Positions 29,241 through 39,536 of a DNA stretch of 64,000 nucleotides are shown in pieces. Position numbers and translations under genes: made by a program. Position 1 is the stretch's first letter; each line of letters starts with the position of its first letter. The notes beneath the pieces are model-generated. The model ran no database searches. It saw nothing but the letters and a program-made list of their open reading frames with translations, and had not been told where the DNA came from. Source of the DNA: Gemella cuniculi DSM 15828 (lineage in GTDB: Bacteria; Bacillota; Bacilli; Staphylococcales; Gemellaceae); assembly GCF_000425665.1 (NCBI RefSeq), contig NZ_KE384431.1:94692-158691 (forward strand), in the 5' to 3' direction.

Positions 29241-29293
29241 AAAATAAAGTTATCCGTACTTTTTTTCTTTTTAAATTTGGATAACTTTATTTT
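29241..29293 (-). terminator. Terminator after uvrC transcript, before FAH gene
   Basis: AAAATAAAGTTATCC pairs with GGATAACTTTATTTT (15 bp). T-rich sequence follows on both strands. It lies 19 bases beyond the uvrC stop. Confidence 0.85.
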
Positions 29294-29312
29294 TTGTTAT
29301 ATTATTTATAAT

Positions 29313-31058
29313 TTATAAACTTTCTTTCAAGTTTTTTACAACATCTTTTGGTATTCCAAGTGCTGTTAATTTTTCTTCTGAAGTATTTTTAATTTCTTCT
29401 ATAGATGAAAAACTTTTTAGAAGTAGATTTTTTCTAACTTTTCCTATACCTGAAATATTATCTAGACTAGACGTAAACATATTTTTTGTCTTTGTTGCTC
29501 TATGATATGTTATTGCAAATCTATGAACTTCATCTTGTATCTGTTTTAAAAATAAATATTCAGGCGACGTTTTTTTCAATTCAATTACTTCATAATCATC
29601 TGTAATAATATATTCTGTAATATGCCTATCATTTTTAACTAACCCTATAATTTTCATATCCAACTTTAATTTATCATGAATTATTTCTATAGCCGCATTT
29701 AAATGATTTTTTCCTCCATCAACAATTATTAGTTCAGTGTTGGTGTTTTTATCTTTATAATTTCTGTACAGAACTTCTTTCATAGTTTGAATATCATTTA
29801 TACCTACTGTATCTTTTATTTTAAATTTTCTATAGTTATAAGTGTTTTTCTTACCATTAGTAAAATTAACTTTCACAGAAACTGCATCCACCCCCATAAT
29901 GTTAGAATTATCAAATGCGTCTATACTATTAATACTGTTTACACCCAATTTTTTAGACAAATTATTTAACGTGAGTTGCAAACTCTTTTCTTTTTGTTCC
30001 TCAATTTTTAGATTATTGTTTAAAAAATATTCAGCATTTTCTACTACCGTATTTAATATCTTTTTATTATTGCCTCGCTTTGGGTTAATTATTTTTGCAT
30101 CAATTACTTTACCAAGAAGTTGTTCATCAACATTATTAATATATATTTCTTTTGGTAGTTTATTAATTGCATAATATTGCATTAAATAAGAATACAAAAT
30201 CTCTTCAGGTTTATCATAAAGATTAAAATACTCCATCTTACGCTCAATAATATTTCCTAATCTTGATAAAAATATTTGAATACAAATATAGTCATCATTA
30301 TAACTAAAACCTATGTAATCTTTATCAATATTACTGTTATCTGTGACAAGTTGATTTTGTACAGATACCTGAATAGAATTTATGTAACTATGAATTTGAG
30401 AAGCGGCCTCAAACTCCAAATTAATGATATATCCCTGCATCTTTTCTTGTAATATTGATAAAATTTCCTTAGTATTTCCTCCAAGAAATGATCTTATTTT
30501 TAAAATCTGTTCTCTGTACTCTTCTTGTGTAACTTTCTTTGCACATGGACCTATGCATTCTCCGATTTGATAATACATACATGGACGTTTTTCTATGGGA
30601 TTACATCGGCGAAGTGGGTAAATTTTATCAAGAATTTTTTTTACTTGTGTTGCAGATTTTATATCAACATAAGGACCAAAATAAATATTTTTATTATTTT
30701 TTTTATACTTTCTAGTTAATACTAGTCTTGGATGTTCTTCCTTTGTTATCATTAAGTATGGATAACTTTTATCATCTTTTAATCGGATATTGAAATATGG
30801 TCGATATTTCTTTATTAAATTATTTTCTAAAATTAATGCTTCCTTTTCGGAATTAACAATTATGTATTCCAAATCATCAATTTTTGAAACTAACATTTGT
30901 GTCTTTTTATTATGAGTTCCAGTAAAATAACTTTTCACTCTGTTCTTTAAATTTTTTGCCTTACCTACATAAATGATTTCACCAATATTGTTCTTATATA
31001 GGTAACATCCTGGATTATCAGGAAGTAGTTCTAATTTTCTTTGTAAAGTTATATTCAT
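29313..31058 (-). CDS. uvrC: Excinuclease ABC subunit C
   Basis: Makes both incisions in nucleotide excision repair with UvrB. The GIY-YIG nuclease occupies residues 14-95 (GCYLYKNNIGEIIYVGKAK, then a DDKSYPYL segment). A four-cysteine cluster C-x7-C-x7-C-x3-C (RRCNPIEKRPCMYYQIGEC and GPC) follows, then a UVR motif, an RNase H-like endonuclease part (SIDAFDNSN, VDGGKNHL) and two C-terminal helix-hairpin-helices (ISGIGKVRKNLL). Length 581 is slightly short but complete. Convergence with nothing; it follows prkC on the same strand. Confidence 0.97.
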   Translation of the reverse strand: MNITLQRKLELLPDNPGCYLYKNNIGEIIYVGKAKNLKNRVKSYFTGTHNKKTQMLVSKIDDLEYIIVNSEKEALILENNLIKKYRPYFNIRLKDDKSYPYLMITKEEHPRLVLTRKYKKNNKNIYFGPYVDIKSATQVKKILDKIYPLRRCNPIEKRPCMYYQIGECIGPCAKKVTQEEYREQILKIRSFLGGNTKEILSILQEKMQGYIINLEFEAASQIHSYINSIQVSVQNQLVTDNSNIDKDYIGFSYNDDYICIQIFLSRLGNIIERKMEYFNLYDKPEEILYSYLMQYYAINKLPKEIYINNVDEQLLGKVIDAKIINPKRGNNKKILNTVVENAEYFLNNNLKIEEQKEKSLQLTLNNLSKKLGVNSINSIDAFDNSNIMGVDAVSVKVNFTNGKKNTYNYRKFKIKDTVGINDIQTMKEVLYRNYKDKNTNTELIIVDGGKNHLNAAIEIIHDKLKLDMKIIGLVKNDRHITEYIITDDYEVIELKKTSPEYLFLKQIQDEVHRFAITYHRATKTKNMFTSSLDNISGIGKVRKNLLLKSFSSIEEIKNTSEEKLTALGIPKDVVKNLKESL

Positions 31059-31087
31059 ATCATAATCACCATTAATTATAAATTTAG

Positions 31088-31139
31088 AGGCTGACCCCTA
31101 AGTAAAATATTATAGTCTTCTACTTTTGGATCAGCTTCA
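31088..31139 (-). terminator. Weak terminator between prkC and uvrC
   Basis: GAAGCTGATCC and GGGTCAGCCTC pair with one mismatch and a G-T pair around a 30-base loop; TAAATTTAT follows on the minus strand. Read-through into uvrC is plausible. Confidence 0.45.
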
Positions 31140-31144
31140 TTACT

Positions 31145-33007
31145 TTAATTTCCATTTTTTTTATCAGGTGTTGTGTTAGAATTTCCATTGTTAGATTTAT
31201 TGCTATCACTTTTTGATGGATTTGTAGCATTATTATCAGGATTTTCTGTGCTACTATCTTTATTATCTTTAGATTTATCTCTTCCTCTGGAAATAATTAT
31301 CTCTAATGATTCTTCACTAGGAACAATACTTGATCCACTTCTAATACTTTGTGATATTACTGTCCCAATTTCTTTATCTGAATCCACTTCTTTATATGAT
31401 ACATTTTTAAATCCATATGAAGAGATAATTCTCTCAGCATTACTTTTGTTTTCTCCAATTAAATTTGGCATACTTACTTTTTTCTTACCAGTAGAAACTT
31501 GAATGATTAGTTCTCTTTCATTAGGAATTATTTCTGTACCTGCTGCAATATTTTGTGAAGAAACTTTTCCACTATCATATCTATCGCTTGAAACTCTCTC
31601 TACAGTTATATTTTTAAAACCTAATTTTGAAGCGTTACGCTTTACAGTTTCTTCATCAAGTCCTACAAAATTTGGCATGTCTACCGTTTTCTTCCCAGAT
31701 GAAACTCTTAAATCTACTTTAGAACCTTTTCTAATTTTCTTACCTGCTTTAGGGTCACTGTCGATGACTGTATTTTCTTTTACATCATCACTAGCTACTT
31801 CCGTTACATCTCCAACTTCAAGCCCAGCTTTTACTAGGGTAACTTTTGCTTCATTTAAAGTTTTATTTCTGACATCTGGAACCGACACACTGTCAGAACC
31901 GATTATATAGTTATAAGCAAAAAACGATCCTACACAAATAAAAATGATCGCTAAAAGAGCAAGAATAACATGTTTCGCTCTTGATTGTTTTTTTTGCTCA
32001 GCTTTTCCATCATTATTTCTATTATTGTACTTATTGTCATTAGTATCTTCATAATGATGCCTATAGTCTTTTTCTTGATAACTACTTTCGTAAAAAGGTT
32101 CTATATCTCTACTATCAATATATTGTGTTTGGTTATTTTCCTGATTAGCATTTGGAATTTTAAAACCAACATATTTATTTTCATATAAACGCTCTGGACT
32201 CAAGACGGTATTGATATCTTCCGCTAATTCTTTAGAGCTTATATACCTTTCATTAGGATTTTTCATGGTTGCTTGAATTACGATATTTTTTACGCTTTGA
32301 GGAACACCTTCTCTATATTTATCGATATCTGGAAGTTCTTCTTGAAGATGTTTTAGTGCAATTGCTACAGCAGATTCCCCTTTAAATGGAATTTGACCAG
32401 TAATCATTTCAAAAATTAATATTCCTAAGGAATAAATATCACTTTGAGCCGTAGCGACATTACCACGTGCTTGTTCTGGTGACAGATAATACACTGTTCC
32501 TAACATTTGGTTAGTTTGAGTTAATGTGGTATCTCCATATGCACGTGCTATACCAAAATCTGTAATTTTACATGTAAGATCTGGTTTCATTAAGATATTT
32601 TGAGGTTTTATATCTCTATGGATAATTCCATTTTGATGTGCATGACTAAGTCCGTCTGCAATTTGTTTAGCAATATGAACAATAGTTTCGATAGGGATCT
32701 TAGGATTTTTTATCATATAATCTTTTAAGGTCATACCTTCTACATATTCCAATATTAAGTAATAAAAATCTCCTTCGTTTTCAACATCATAAATTGAAAC
32801 TATATTTGGGTGCGAAAGACTGGTGACAGCTTTTGCCTCTCTATTAAATCTTTTTACAGCATCCTTATCATTTGCATCTATTTTAAAAGTTTTTATTGCT
32901 ACATCACGATCTAAAATTGTATCATGACCTAACCATACTGTAGCCATCCCACCTGTTCCGAGATGATCTAATATTTTATATCTATTGCATATAACTTTAT
33001 TTATCAC
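31145..33007 (-). CDS. prkC: PASTA-domain Ser/Thr protein kinase
   Basis: A membrane kinase sensing muropeptides or lipid II. The kinase domain (about 6-270) has VAIKTF (ATP lysine), HRDIKPQNIL, ITDFGIARA and YLSPEQARG. A disordered Asn/Asp-rich juxtamembrane part leads to a membrane helix near 344-367. Three PASTA repeats follow (about 370-435, 436-503, 504-573; starts SVPDVRNK, DMPNFVGL, SMPNLIGE), then a Lys/Asn/Ser tail. The start chosen is GTG at 33007 (INKVICNRY), eight bases after AAGGGG; GTG 33016 is possible. It overlaps the phosphatase gene by 11 bases, so the pair is coupled. StkP and PrkC are both used for this family. Confidence 0.96.
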   Translation of the reverse strand: MINKVICNRYKILDHLGTGGMATVWLGHDTILDRDVAIKTFKIDANDKDAVKRFNREAKAVTSLSHPNIVSIYDVENEGDFYYLILEYVEGMTLKDYMIKNPKIPIETIVHIAKQIADGLSHAHQNGIIHRDIKPQNILMKPDLTCKITDFGIARAYGDTTLTQTNQMLGTVYYLSPEQARGNVATAQSDIYSLGILIFEMITGQIPFKGESAVAIALKHLQEELPDIDKYREGVPQSVKNIVIQATMKNPNERYISSKELAEDINTVLSPERLYENKYVGFKIPNANQENNQTQYIDSRDIEPFYESSYQEKDYRHHYEDTNDNKYNNRNNDGKAEQKKQSRAKHVILALLAIIFICVGSFFAYNYIIGSDSVSVPDVRNKTLNEAKVTLVKAGLEVGDVTEVASDDVKENTVIDSDPKAGKKIRKGSKVDLRVSSGKKTVDMPNFVGLDEETVKRNASKLGFKNITVERVSSDRYDSGKVSSQNIAAGTEIIPNERELIIQVSTGKKKVSMPNLIGENKSNAERIISSYGFKNVSYKEVDSDKEIGTVISQSIRSGSSIVPSEESLEIIISRGRDKSKDNKDSSTENPDNNATNPSKSDSNKSNNGNSNTTPDKKNGN

Positions 33008-33743
33008 TATTACCACCCCTTAAATTTTTCAAAATTGCAACTGATATATTATCTACTCCTCCACGCTCAACACTAAGATTAATAAGTTTATTGACTGCAA
33101 TTGACAATTCTTCATTTCTTATAATGTCTTTAATTTCCTCTTCTTCCAACATATTAGTCAATCCATCAGAACATATTAAAAAATAATCATAATTATCTAA
33201 ATTATCAACAAATGTGTGAAGATCTATCTTTTTTCTAGTTGCTAGTGCTTGTGTAAGAACGTGTTTTTCAGGATGATTTTTTGCTTCATCTTCTGTAATT
33301 GCACCAGCATTTATTAATGCCCCAACAAAAGAATCATCAACAGTAACAAATTTCATTTCATTATCCGTAGTTATCCCATAAGCCCTGCTATCTCCAATAT
33401 TATAAACAACAATCTCGTCGTTAAAAGTAGCAGCTACGACAATAGTAGTTCCCATCTTTCTTTTACTTACTTTTGATTTATTAAATAATTCTTCATTTAA
33501 CTTCTCTATTTCATTATGCAACCAATTTTTCATATTTTTAAAGTTTGCAAATGACATTTCTTGCCATTCTTTTTCCAAAATCGATACTATATAATTACTA
33601 GAATATGCAGCGTTACTATGGCTTCCTACACCATCACATACTATTGCAAGTGCATCTCCTCTTTTATTCTTAACTACACTTACAGCATCTTCATTTTTTA
33701 TTTTCCTACCTTTATTGCTATTATACGAATATACTAGTGGCAT
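32997..33743 (-). CDS. prpC: PP2C-type Ser/Thr phosphatase
   Basis: It reverses PrkC phosphorylation. It is Mn-dependent: metal ligands in RKIKNEDAV (D), [12 protein letters not shown] (D and G), CSDGLTNML (D) and [13 protein letters not shown] (D-N). The length of 248 residues equals the Stp/PrpC type. It overlaps the end of rlmN by 23 bases and the kinase start by 11, fitting the conserved rlmN-prpC-prkC order. The catalytic set appears complete. Confidence 0.96.
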   Translation of the reverse strand: MPLVYSYNSNKGRKIKNEDAVSVVKNKRGDALAIVCDGVGSHSNAAYSSNYIVSILEKEWQEMSFANFKNMKNWLHNEIEKLNEELFNKSKVSKRKMGTTIVVAATFNDEIVVYNIGDSRAYGITTDNEMKFVTVDDSFVGALINAGAITEDEAKNHPEKHVLTQALATRKKIDLHTFVDNLDNYDYFLICSDGLTNMLEEEEIKDIIRNEELSIAVNKLINLSVERGGVDNISVAILKNLRGGNSDK

Positions 33744-34854
33744 CTGGGATTCCTCCTTTTACCTCATCTTTACGCTCTTTTGCACGTAACTGTCCACAAG
33801 CAGCATCTATATCATCTCCTTGTGTTCTTCTAATAGTAACATTTACCTTATTTTTCTTTAATATTTTTTCAAATGAAAAAATATCATTTTTGCTGGTCCT
33901 AACATAATTCCTTTCAGGAACATAATTTATAGGAATTAAGTTAACATGGCAATTAAGATCTTTTATAATTTCAGAAAGTTTTTCTGCATGTTCTTTTTGA
34001 TCATTAACTTTTCCCATAAGACCATATTCAAATGTTATTCTACGATTTGTGGTTTTTTGGTAATATTTTAGAGCATCCATCAATTTATCGATATTATACG
34101 CTCTATTAACTGGCATTATTTTACTACGAAGTTCATTAGTGGGTGCATGTAATGATACCGCAAAATTTATTTGAATATTTTCGTTTGCAAAATCATAAAT
34201 TTTAGGTACGATACCTGACGTTGAAACTGTAATGTGTCTCGCCCCAATGTTAAAACTATCATCACAATTTACTATTTTTATAAAATCCATCATCTCATCA
34301 TAGTTTTCAAACGGTTCACCAATTCCCATTATAACAATACTGGAAATTCGTTCTCCTTTCTTATCAAGTTCTTGTTGAACTTTTAATACTTGTGAGACTA
34401 TTTCTCCTGCTTCTAAATTTCTCTTTAGGCCACCTAATGTTGATGCACAAAAAGTGCAGCCTATTCTGCAACCAACTTGAGTCGTTACGCATAAAGAATT
34501 CCCATATTTATTTTTCATTAGGACGCTTTCTATAGTGTATTTATCTTGAAGTTCAAATAAAAACTTCATAGTACCATCTGTTGACTCTTGTTTTATAATC
34601 GTCTTAAGAGTTGTAATTTCAAACTCATCTTTCAGCATTTCTTGTAATTTTTTTGGAAGATTTTTCATTTCAGAAAAATCTGTAATTCTTTTTTTATATA
34701 ACCAATCAAAGACTTGTTTCGCTCGAAATTTTTTTTCTCCTATACTTAGGAAATATTTTTCTAGTTGATCTAAACGCATAGAATAAATAGACATTTTTTC
34801 AAAATCTTTGAGCCATCTAGATTTTTTATAACCTTTAAAATCTGTAATTAACAT
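33721..34854 (-). CDS. rlmN: Dual-specificity RNA methyltransferase RlmN
   Basis: A radical SAM enzyme that makes m2A2503 in 23S rRNA and m2A37 in tRNA. The cluster cysteines are C129?-context GCRIGCTFC: the triad is C129, C133 and C136 (CRIGCTFC). The methyl-carrying cysteine is in DIDAACGQL near residue 355. The N-terminal recognition domain is intact ([16 protein letters not shown]). The ATG at 34854 follows ATGGAGGC and overlaps the rsmB stop (TAATG). This gives about 15 extra N-terminal residues relative to B. subtilis RlmN; an ATG at 34794 would match that start better but has no ribosome binding site. Confidence 0.96.
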   Translation of the reverse strand: MLITDFKGYKKSRWLKDFEKMSIYSMRLDQLEKYFLSIGEKKFRAKQVFDWLYKKRITDFSEMKNLPKKLQEMLKDEFEITTLKTIIKQESTDGTMKFLFELQDKYTIESVLMKNKYGNSLCVTTQVGCRIGCTFCASTLGGLKRNLEAGEIVSQVLKVQQELDKKGERISSIVIMGIGEPFENYDEMMDFIKIVNCDDSFNIGARHITVSTSGIVPKIYDFANENIQINFAVSLHAPTNELRSKIMPVNRAYNIDKLMDALKYYQKTTNRRITFEYGLMGKVNDQKEHAEKLSEIIKDLNCHVNLIPINYVPERNYVRTSKNDIFSFEKILKKNKVNVTIRRTQGDDIDAACGQLRAKERKDEVKGGIPDATSIFV

Positions 34855-36173
34855 TATGCCTCCATTTTTCTAAGTTTTGCGATAAAAAAGCCATCGCACT
34901 CATGATCATCAGGAAGTATTTCTACCACTCCATAATCTTGAACCTTAACTTTACTATTTTTTAATTTTATTTTTTCCAATTTAAAATTTCTATTTTTCTT
35001 TAAAAATTTCTCAATATTTTCCATATTTTCTCTTTTATCAATGGTACAAGTAGAATACATTAGTATTCCACCTTTTTTTACATAATTTTTACTATTTTCT
35101 AAAATATCGTATTGCAATTTGGAAATATTTTTTATATAGGTATTTGTAATTTTATATCTTATTTCAGGTTTATTTTTTATAACACCTATTCCAGAACAAG
35201 GCACATCGCAAATTACTATATCAAAATTACTTATAAATTCATCATTTAACTCTGTGGCATCTTGTTCTTTTATTTTAATATTTTCAACACCCAGTTTTAT
35301 GCAATTATTCTCGATAAGTTTTAACTTATGTATATGTTTATCACATGAAATTAAAGTTGAATTAAAATACTTGCTAGCTATATGTAAACTCTTCCCACCA
35401 GGTGCAGCACAAGTATCTAGTATTTTGTAATTAGCATTTTCTTTTTCTCCAATTGAACAAGCTACAAGTGAACTTGCTTCATCTTGAATAATAAAATATC
35501 CATTTTTAAAATAATCATTGTCTATATTTAATTTATCTAAAATTAAATTATCTTCACAAATTTCACTAAGATGTGCACCAGATTCAAATACTTTCAATAA
35601 TTTTTCTTTGGAGATTTTCAATGGATTGTATCTTATACTATTCTTACTTTTTTTATTAAATGACATTACTATATTTTGTGCCTTAGCTTTTCCGTATTGT
35701 TCTTCTAATATATCAAATAATTGTATTGGACAGCTATTTTCAACACAAAATTTTTCTTTTGCACTTTTATACTTCATAAGATTTTTATCAAAATTACGTT
35801 CTATATTTCTTAATATTGCATTCACAAATTTACCTGTAATATTTCCTAATTCATCTTTTGAAAGTTTAACAGCTTCGTTAATGATAGCAAAATTAGGTGT
35901 TTTATTCATATTTATAATTTGGTAAATACTCATTGATAGAATAATTTTTACTTTAGGTTTAATTCTTCCTTTAGAATAAACTTTTATAATGTGTTCTAAA
36001 TATAATTTATTCTTTAATGTTCCATAGACTATCTCACTGATAAATCTCTTATTTTGCTCATCAATATTATATTGTTTAAAATACTTATTTAGAGTAATGT
36101 TGCTGTATGCATCTTCCAATAATATATCACAAAGAATTTTATAGGAAATTTTTCTTGAATTAATATTATTCAT
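34854..36173 (-). CDS. rsmB: 16S rRNA (cytosine-967-C5)-methyltransferase
   Basis: Two parts: an N-terminal NusB-like RNA-binding domain (about 1-135, [15 protein letters not shown]) and a SAM methyltransferase domain. The SAM loop is [15 protein letters not shown], the catalytic cysteines are in [19 protein letters not shown] and [11 protein letters not shown]. The length of 439 is normal. It overlaps fmt by 8 bases upstream and rlmN by one base downstream, so translation is tightly coupled. Order fmt-rsmB-rlmN-prpC-prkC equals that in B. subtilis. Confidence 0.96.
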   Translation of the reverse strand: MNNINSRKISYKILCDILLEDAYSNITLNKYFKQYNIDEQNKRFISEIVYGTLKNKLYLEHIIKVYSKGRIKPKVKIILSMSIYQIINMNKTPNFAIINEAVKLSKDELGNITGKFVNAILRNIERNFDKNLMKYKSAKEKFCVENSCPIQLFDILEEQYGKAKAQNIVMSFNKKSKNSIRYNPLKISKEKLLKVFESGAHLSEICEDNLILDKLNIDNDYFKNGYFIIQDEASSLVACSIGEKENANYKILDTCAAPGGKSLHIASKYFNSTLISCDKHIHKLKLIENNCIKLGVENIKIKEQDATELNDEFISNFDIVICDVPCSGIGVIKNKPEIRYKITNTYIKNISKLQYDILENSKNYVKKGGILMYSTCTIDKRENMENIEKFLKKNRNFKLEKIKLKNSKVKVQDYGVVEILPDDHECDGFFIAKLRKMEA

Positions 36174-37128
36174 TAACTTCCCCTAATCTTATTCCAACAT
36201 AATTTTTCTTATTTGATAAGAAAGATGCTACTGGGACGCGTTTTTTCCCTGACACTTGAAGTTCTTTAATTTTTAAAATAGTATTGTCAGCACATAGAAC
36301 ATAAATATTTTTTTTATCTTGTTTAATTATTGTGCCTACCTTTGAAAAATTAAAATTTCCATTTAATTTTACAACTTCGCTATCCCATATTTTCAAAATA
36401 TTATTTTCTAAATAAGTAAATGCACCAGGCATTGGATCCAATGCACGAATTTTATTAAAAATAATTCTTGCATTCTTTGACCAATCTATCTTTTCGTCTT
36501 CTCTGAGAATATTTTTGGCAAATGTTGCTTGTGATTCATCTTGTTTTTCAGGACTAATATCTCCAGAGAAAATTTTTGGCAAAGTTCTATCTAATAAATC
36601 ACACCCAGCAACAGATAATTTATCATGAAGTTTTTCATAATTATCACTATCTAAAATATCAACTTCCACTTTAGAAATCATATCACCTGCATCAAGTTTT
36701 TTAACCATATACATAATAGTAATTCCTGTTTTTTTATGATCTTCTAGAATAGAGTATTGAATTGGTGCACCTCCTCTAAGTTTTGGTAAAAGAGAACCAT
36801 GTACATTAATACATTTATACTTAGGTATTTCTAAAATACTCTCTGGAACTAATTGCCCATAAGCTGCAGTAATAATAATATCTGGATTAAGTTTCTTCAA
36901 TTCATTTAAAACTTCTTCATCACAAGAAATTTTTTCAGGTTGCAGAACTTTTATATCATAATTTTGTGCAACGACTTTTACTGGCGTTGGTGTAAGAATT
37001 TTTTTTCTACCAACTCTTTTATCTGGTTGAGTTATTACCAAATCTACTCCATAACTCTTTATTAACATTTCTAAAATAGGAACTGCAAATTTTGGGGTTC
37101 CCATAAATACAATTTTTTTTCTATCCAT
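36166..37128 (-). CDS. fmt: Methionyl-tRNA formyltransferase
   Basis: Formylates Met-tRNA initiator with 10-formyl-THF. KIVFMGTPKFAVPILE is the N-terminal signature; the active-site segment INVHGSLLPKLRGGAPIQ contains the conserved N-H pair and the SLLP motif, and DAGDMISK follows. A C-terminal OB-like domain (about 205-320) binds tRNA. Length 320. It is the first gene of its operon here; priA and def, its usual upstream neighbours, are absent from this window, and the 170 bases before it hold only AT-rich promoter sequence. Confidence 0.97.
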   Translation of the reverse strand: MDRKKIVFMGTPKFAVPILEMLIKSYGVDLVITQPDKRVGRKKILTPTPVKVVAQNYDIKVLQPEKISCDEEVLNELKKLNPDIIITAAYGQLVPESILEIPKYKCINVHGSLLPKLRGGAPIQYSILEDHKKTGITIMYMVKKLDAGDMISKVEVDILDSDNYEKLHDKLSVAGCDLLDRTLPKIFSGDISPEKQDESQATFAKNILREDEKIDWSKNARIIFNKIRALDPMPGAFTYLENNILKIWDSEVVKLNGNFNFSKVGTIIKQDKKNIYVLCADNTILKIKELQVSGKKRVPVASFLSNKKNYVGIRLGEVNE

Positions 37129-37302
37129 TTGTTTCTCCTGTAAACAATTTAATCTAATTAATTATATCATATTTTAAAATTTTGTTCTAACAATGTAACA
37201 TAAATATTCTCATAATTATCAGTAATTTTCAATTATGTAAAAGGGAATTTGAAACATAAAAAATAATTACAAACAATATAAAACTAAAACTTTTTTATTT
37301 TT

Positions 37303-37809
37303 CTATATTTTAAAGCTACTCCTTCTTTCAAGATTAAGTAAGAACAATTTTTTATCTATCCCTGCAGCGAATCCTGTAAGTTTTCCGTCGCTTCCTACTA
37401 CCCTGTGACAAGGAATAAAAATAAAAAGTGGATTATGACTAATAGCACCACCTACAGCTTGTGGCGACATATTTTTAATATCTCTAATTTTACAAATTCT
37501 TTGTGCAATTTCTTTGTATGTCACCGTTTTTGAGTACGGAATTTCTTTCAAAATCTCCCATACCTCCTTTCTAAAACTTGTTCCTGATAATTTAAGATTT
37601 ATTCCCTTTAAACTGGGATTTTTCCCTGAAAAATACATATCTAACCACTTTTTGCTGTCTTTCAAAGTTTTCAAATCATCATGTCTTTCAAAATTTTCAA
37701 TATTTGATAAAAAATATTTTTGATTTTCTAAATAACTACCTACTAAGTTAATTCCATCAGAAGTCAAAATAATTATTCCAATCGGGCTACTATACTTACT
37801 ATAATACAC
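37303..37809 (-). CDS. ogt: O6-methylguanine-DNA methyltransferase (Ogt/Ada-C type)
   Basis: A suicide repair enzyme: the acceptor cysteine is in FIPCHRVVGSDGKLTGFAAG, with the Asn hinge of AISHNPLF just before. The winged-helix DNA-binding part is seen in GTSFRKEVWEILKEIPYSKTVTYKEIA. The 168-residue length lacks an Ada-type N-terminal regulator. It stands alone between fmt's promoter side and the lspA terminator. Symbol ogt is used by family custom and is not proven by context. Confidence 0.93.
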   Translation of the reverse strand: MYYSKYSSPIGIIILTSDGINLVGSYLENQKYFLSNIENFERHDDLKTLKDSKKWLDMYFSGKNPSLKGINLKLSGTSFRKEVWEILKEIPYSKTVTYKEIAQRICKIRDIKNMSPQAVGGAISHNPLFIFIPCHRVVGSDGKLTGFAAGIDKKLFLLNLERRSSFKI

Positions 37810-37861
37810 AACAAAATCTCCTTTTTCGATAATAGAAAAAATTAATATTAATCAAACTAAA

Positions 37862-37888
37862 GGCAAAGAAATAAAAAATTTCTTTGCC
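37862..37888 (-). terminator. Terminator of lspA
   Basis: GGCAAAGAAAT and ATTTCTTTGCC form an 11-bp perfect stem with a five-base loop, followed on the minus strand by TTTAGTTTG. It lies 20 bases after the lspA stop. Confidence 0.85.
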
Positions 37889-37907
37889 CCCATTCCATTA
37901 TATATTA

Positions 37908-38360
37908 TTAATTTTCTTCTTTATATATCCTAATTACTAGAAAAGCCACCCCTACGCAAATAAAACAATCAGCAAGATTGAATATAGGGAAATCATATCC
38001 AAAAATTTTAAAATCTAAAAAATCTACAACTTCAAATCGAATTAATCTATCCATGAAATTCCCAATAGCTCCTGCATATATTAAGGCAAATGTACACTTA
38101 TCAAGATTAGTTAATTTTCCTCTTTGGCTAAAAAGATAATACGATAAAATAGCTAAAAAAATTATTGTCACTACTAAAAAAAATAAACGACTGTCTTGCA
38201 TAATTCCCCATGCAGCACCTCTATTCCTATGTGATGTAATACTGAAAAAATTAGCAATTAATTCTTTACTTTCACCTAAAGTAAAATTATTAACTATAAA
38301 ATTTTTACTAAGTTGATCTAAAAGTATTAATAAGCACATAAGCATAAAAATCAATAACAT
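37908..38360 (-). CDS. lspA: Prolipoprotein signal peptidase (signal peptidase II)
   Basis: An aspartic membrane protease that cuts lipoprotein signal peptides. Four hydrophobic segments span 150 residues. The conserved boxes are present: DQLSKNFIVNNF, TSHRNRGAAWGI, AGAIGNFMDRLIRFEVVDFLDF (first catalytic Asp) and FPIFNLADCFI (second Asp). It lies 18 bases downstream of nth. In many Firmicutes rluD follows lspA; here a terminator does. Confidence 0.97.
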   Translation of the reverse strand: MLLIFMLMCLLILLDQLSKNFIVNNFTLGESKELIANFFSITSHRNRGAAWGIMQDSRLFFLVVTIIFLAILSYYLFSQRGKLTNLDKCTFALIYAGAIGNFMDRLIRFEVVDFLDFKIFGYDFPIFNLADCFICVGVAFLVIRIYKEEN

Positions 38361-38378
38361 ACATATTCCTCCTTATTT

Positions 38379-39017
38379 TTATATAAGTAACTCTTCTAAT
38401 TCTGGATCAATACTTCTTTCTCCACGTGCAGGCAATTTATAACGCCCAAGGTGAATTAACTGATGATGTATTTTACTCCAACTTTCCATTGGAAATAACT
38501 CCATTAGTCTTTTTTCTACTTGAAGCGGATTATCATTTTTTTCTACAAGTCCTAACATTTTCGCAACCCTTTCTACATGGGTATCTACAGCAATCGCAGG
38601 AACATTAAAACCAACAGCTAGCACAACATTAGCAGTTTTTCTTCCAACACCAGGTAATTTCATAAGTTCCTCCCGTGTTCTAGGTATTTCGTAATGATAA
38701 ATTTCTCTTAACATATTTGCCATGCCAACTATATTTTTTGATTTTGCTTTGTAAAGACCTAGTGATTTAATAAGTTTTTCAACATCCTCAACTTTAGCAT
38801 CTGCATAATCATCAATAGTCTTATATTTCTCAAATAAACTTACAGTTGCTCGATTAACATATTCATCCTTACATTGTGCTGAAAGCAAAACCGCAATGAC
38901 TAATTCAAGATTATTAGAAAAATTAAGCTCGCAGCCTACATTTGGAAAAGTTGTATCTAAATACTTGGTAATCATTTTAACTTTATTTTGCAATTTTTTA
39001 TTTGTTAAACCAGTCAT
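38379..39017 (-). CDS. nth: Endonuclease III, lacking the [4Fe-4S] cysteines
   Basis: A DNA glycosylase/AP lyase for oxidised pyrimidines. The helix-hairpin-helix LPGVGRKTANVVLAV gives catalytic K127, and D145 in AVDTHVERV is present. The C-terminus after HHQLIHLGRY reads KLPARGERSIDPELEELLI, where other Nth proteins carry C-x6-C-x2-C-x5-C. No cysteine lies there (only C29 and C49 exist), so the iron-sulfur cluster is absent. The length of 212 is near normal, so this is substitution rather than truncation. It overlaps dnaD by 20 bases; order asnS-dnaD-nth is as in B. subtilis. Confidence 0.94.
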   Translation of the reverse strand: MTGLTNKKLQNKVKMITKYLDTTFPNVGCELNFSNNLELVIAVLLSAQCKDEYVNRATVSLFEKYKTIDDYADAKVEDVEKLIKSLGLYKAKSKNIVGMANMLREIYHYEIPRTREELMKLPGVGRKTANVVLAVGFNVPAIAVDTHVERVAKMLGLVEKNDNPLQVEKRLMELFPMESWSKIHHQLIHLGRYKLPARGERSIDPELEELLI

Positions 39018-39525
39018 ATCCTAAACTACTACCACCTTCCTCAAATTTTTCTTTTGAATTGGAAATCTTATTATTTAAAATTCCATTAACATAACTTATA
39101 TTTTTTGACAAAGTTAGTGCTTCATCTATTTCTTTTTTTGTAAATTTCCTATCAATCCATGAAGAAACTATATCTATTTCCTTTGATGTCAGAATTTTTG
39201 ATGTGATTTTTTCAGTCAGTTTTAATAATTCTTTCAATGTATAATAATTATCATTTTTATCAAATATACTGAAATTAATCTTATTGTCTGCTGCTAACTT
39301 TATTACCTGTTTTCTAAGTAATATATCCATCATTGTAAAAATATCTTTTTCAGACATGTTAAGTGCTATTGAAAACGAATTAACGGAAAAAATTTTTTTC
39401 CCTTGTTCTGTCAAATAACTTATCTGAAGAAGAAAAATAGCTTCTTCTCCAGATAAGTTATAATCTTTATAGTTCATTAAAAAATCGGAATCTACTAGTA
39501 ATCCATTAGTATTAATATTAATCAT
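38998..39525 (-). CDS. dnaD: DnaD-like primosomal protein
   Basis: The position between asnS and nth, and the two-domain pattern, identify DnaD, which with DnaB and DnaI loads the replicative helicase. The N-terminal winged helix (about 1-80, YNLSGEEAIFLLQISYLTE-like) is recognisable, as is the C-terminal DnaB_2 domain (about 100-160, LTSKEIDIVSSWIDRKFTKKEIDEAL). It ends with YDWFNK, the YxxxIxxxW-like DNA-binding end. At 175 residues it is much shorter than B. subtilis DnaD (about 230), mainly because linker and tail are reduced. Confidence 0.88.
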   Translation of the reverse strand: MININTNGLLVDSDFLMNYKDYNLSGEEAIFLLQISYLTEQGKKIFSVNSFSIALNMSEKDIFTMMDILLRKQVIKLAADNKINFSIFDKNDNYYTLKELLKLTEKITSKILTSKEIDIVSSWIDRKFTKKEIDEALTLSKNISYVNGILNNKISNSKEKFEEGGSSLGYDWFNK

Positions 39526-39536
39526 ACTACTTATCC

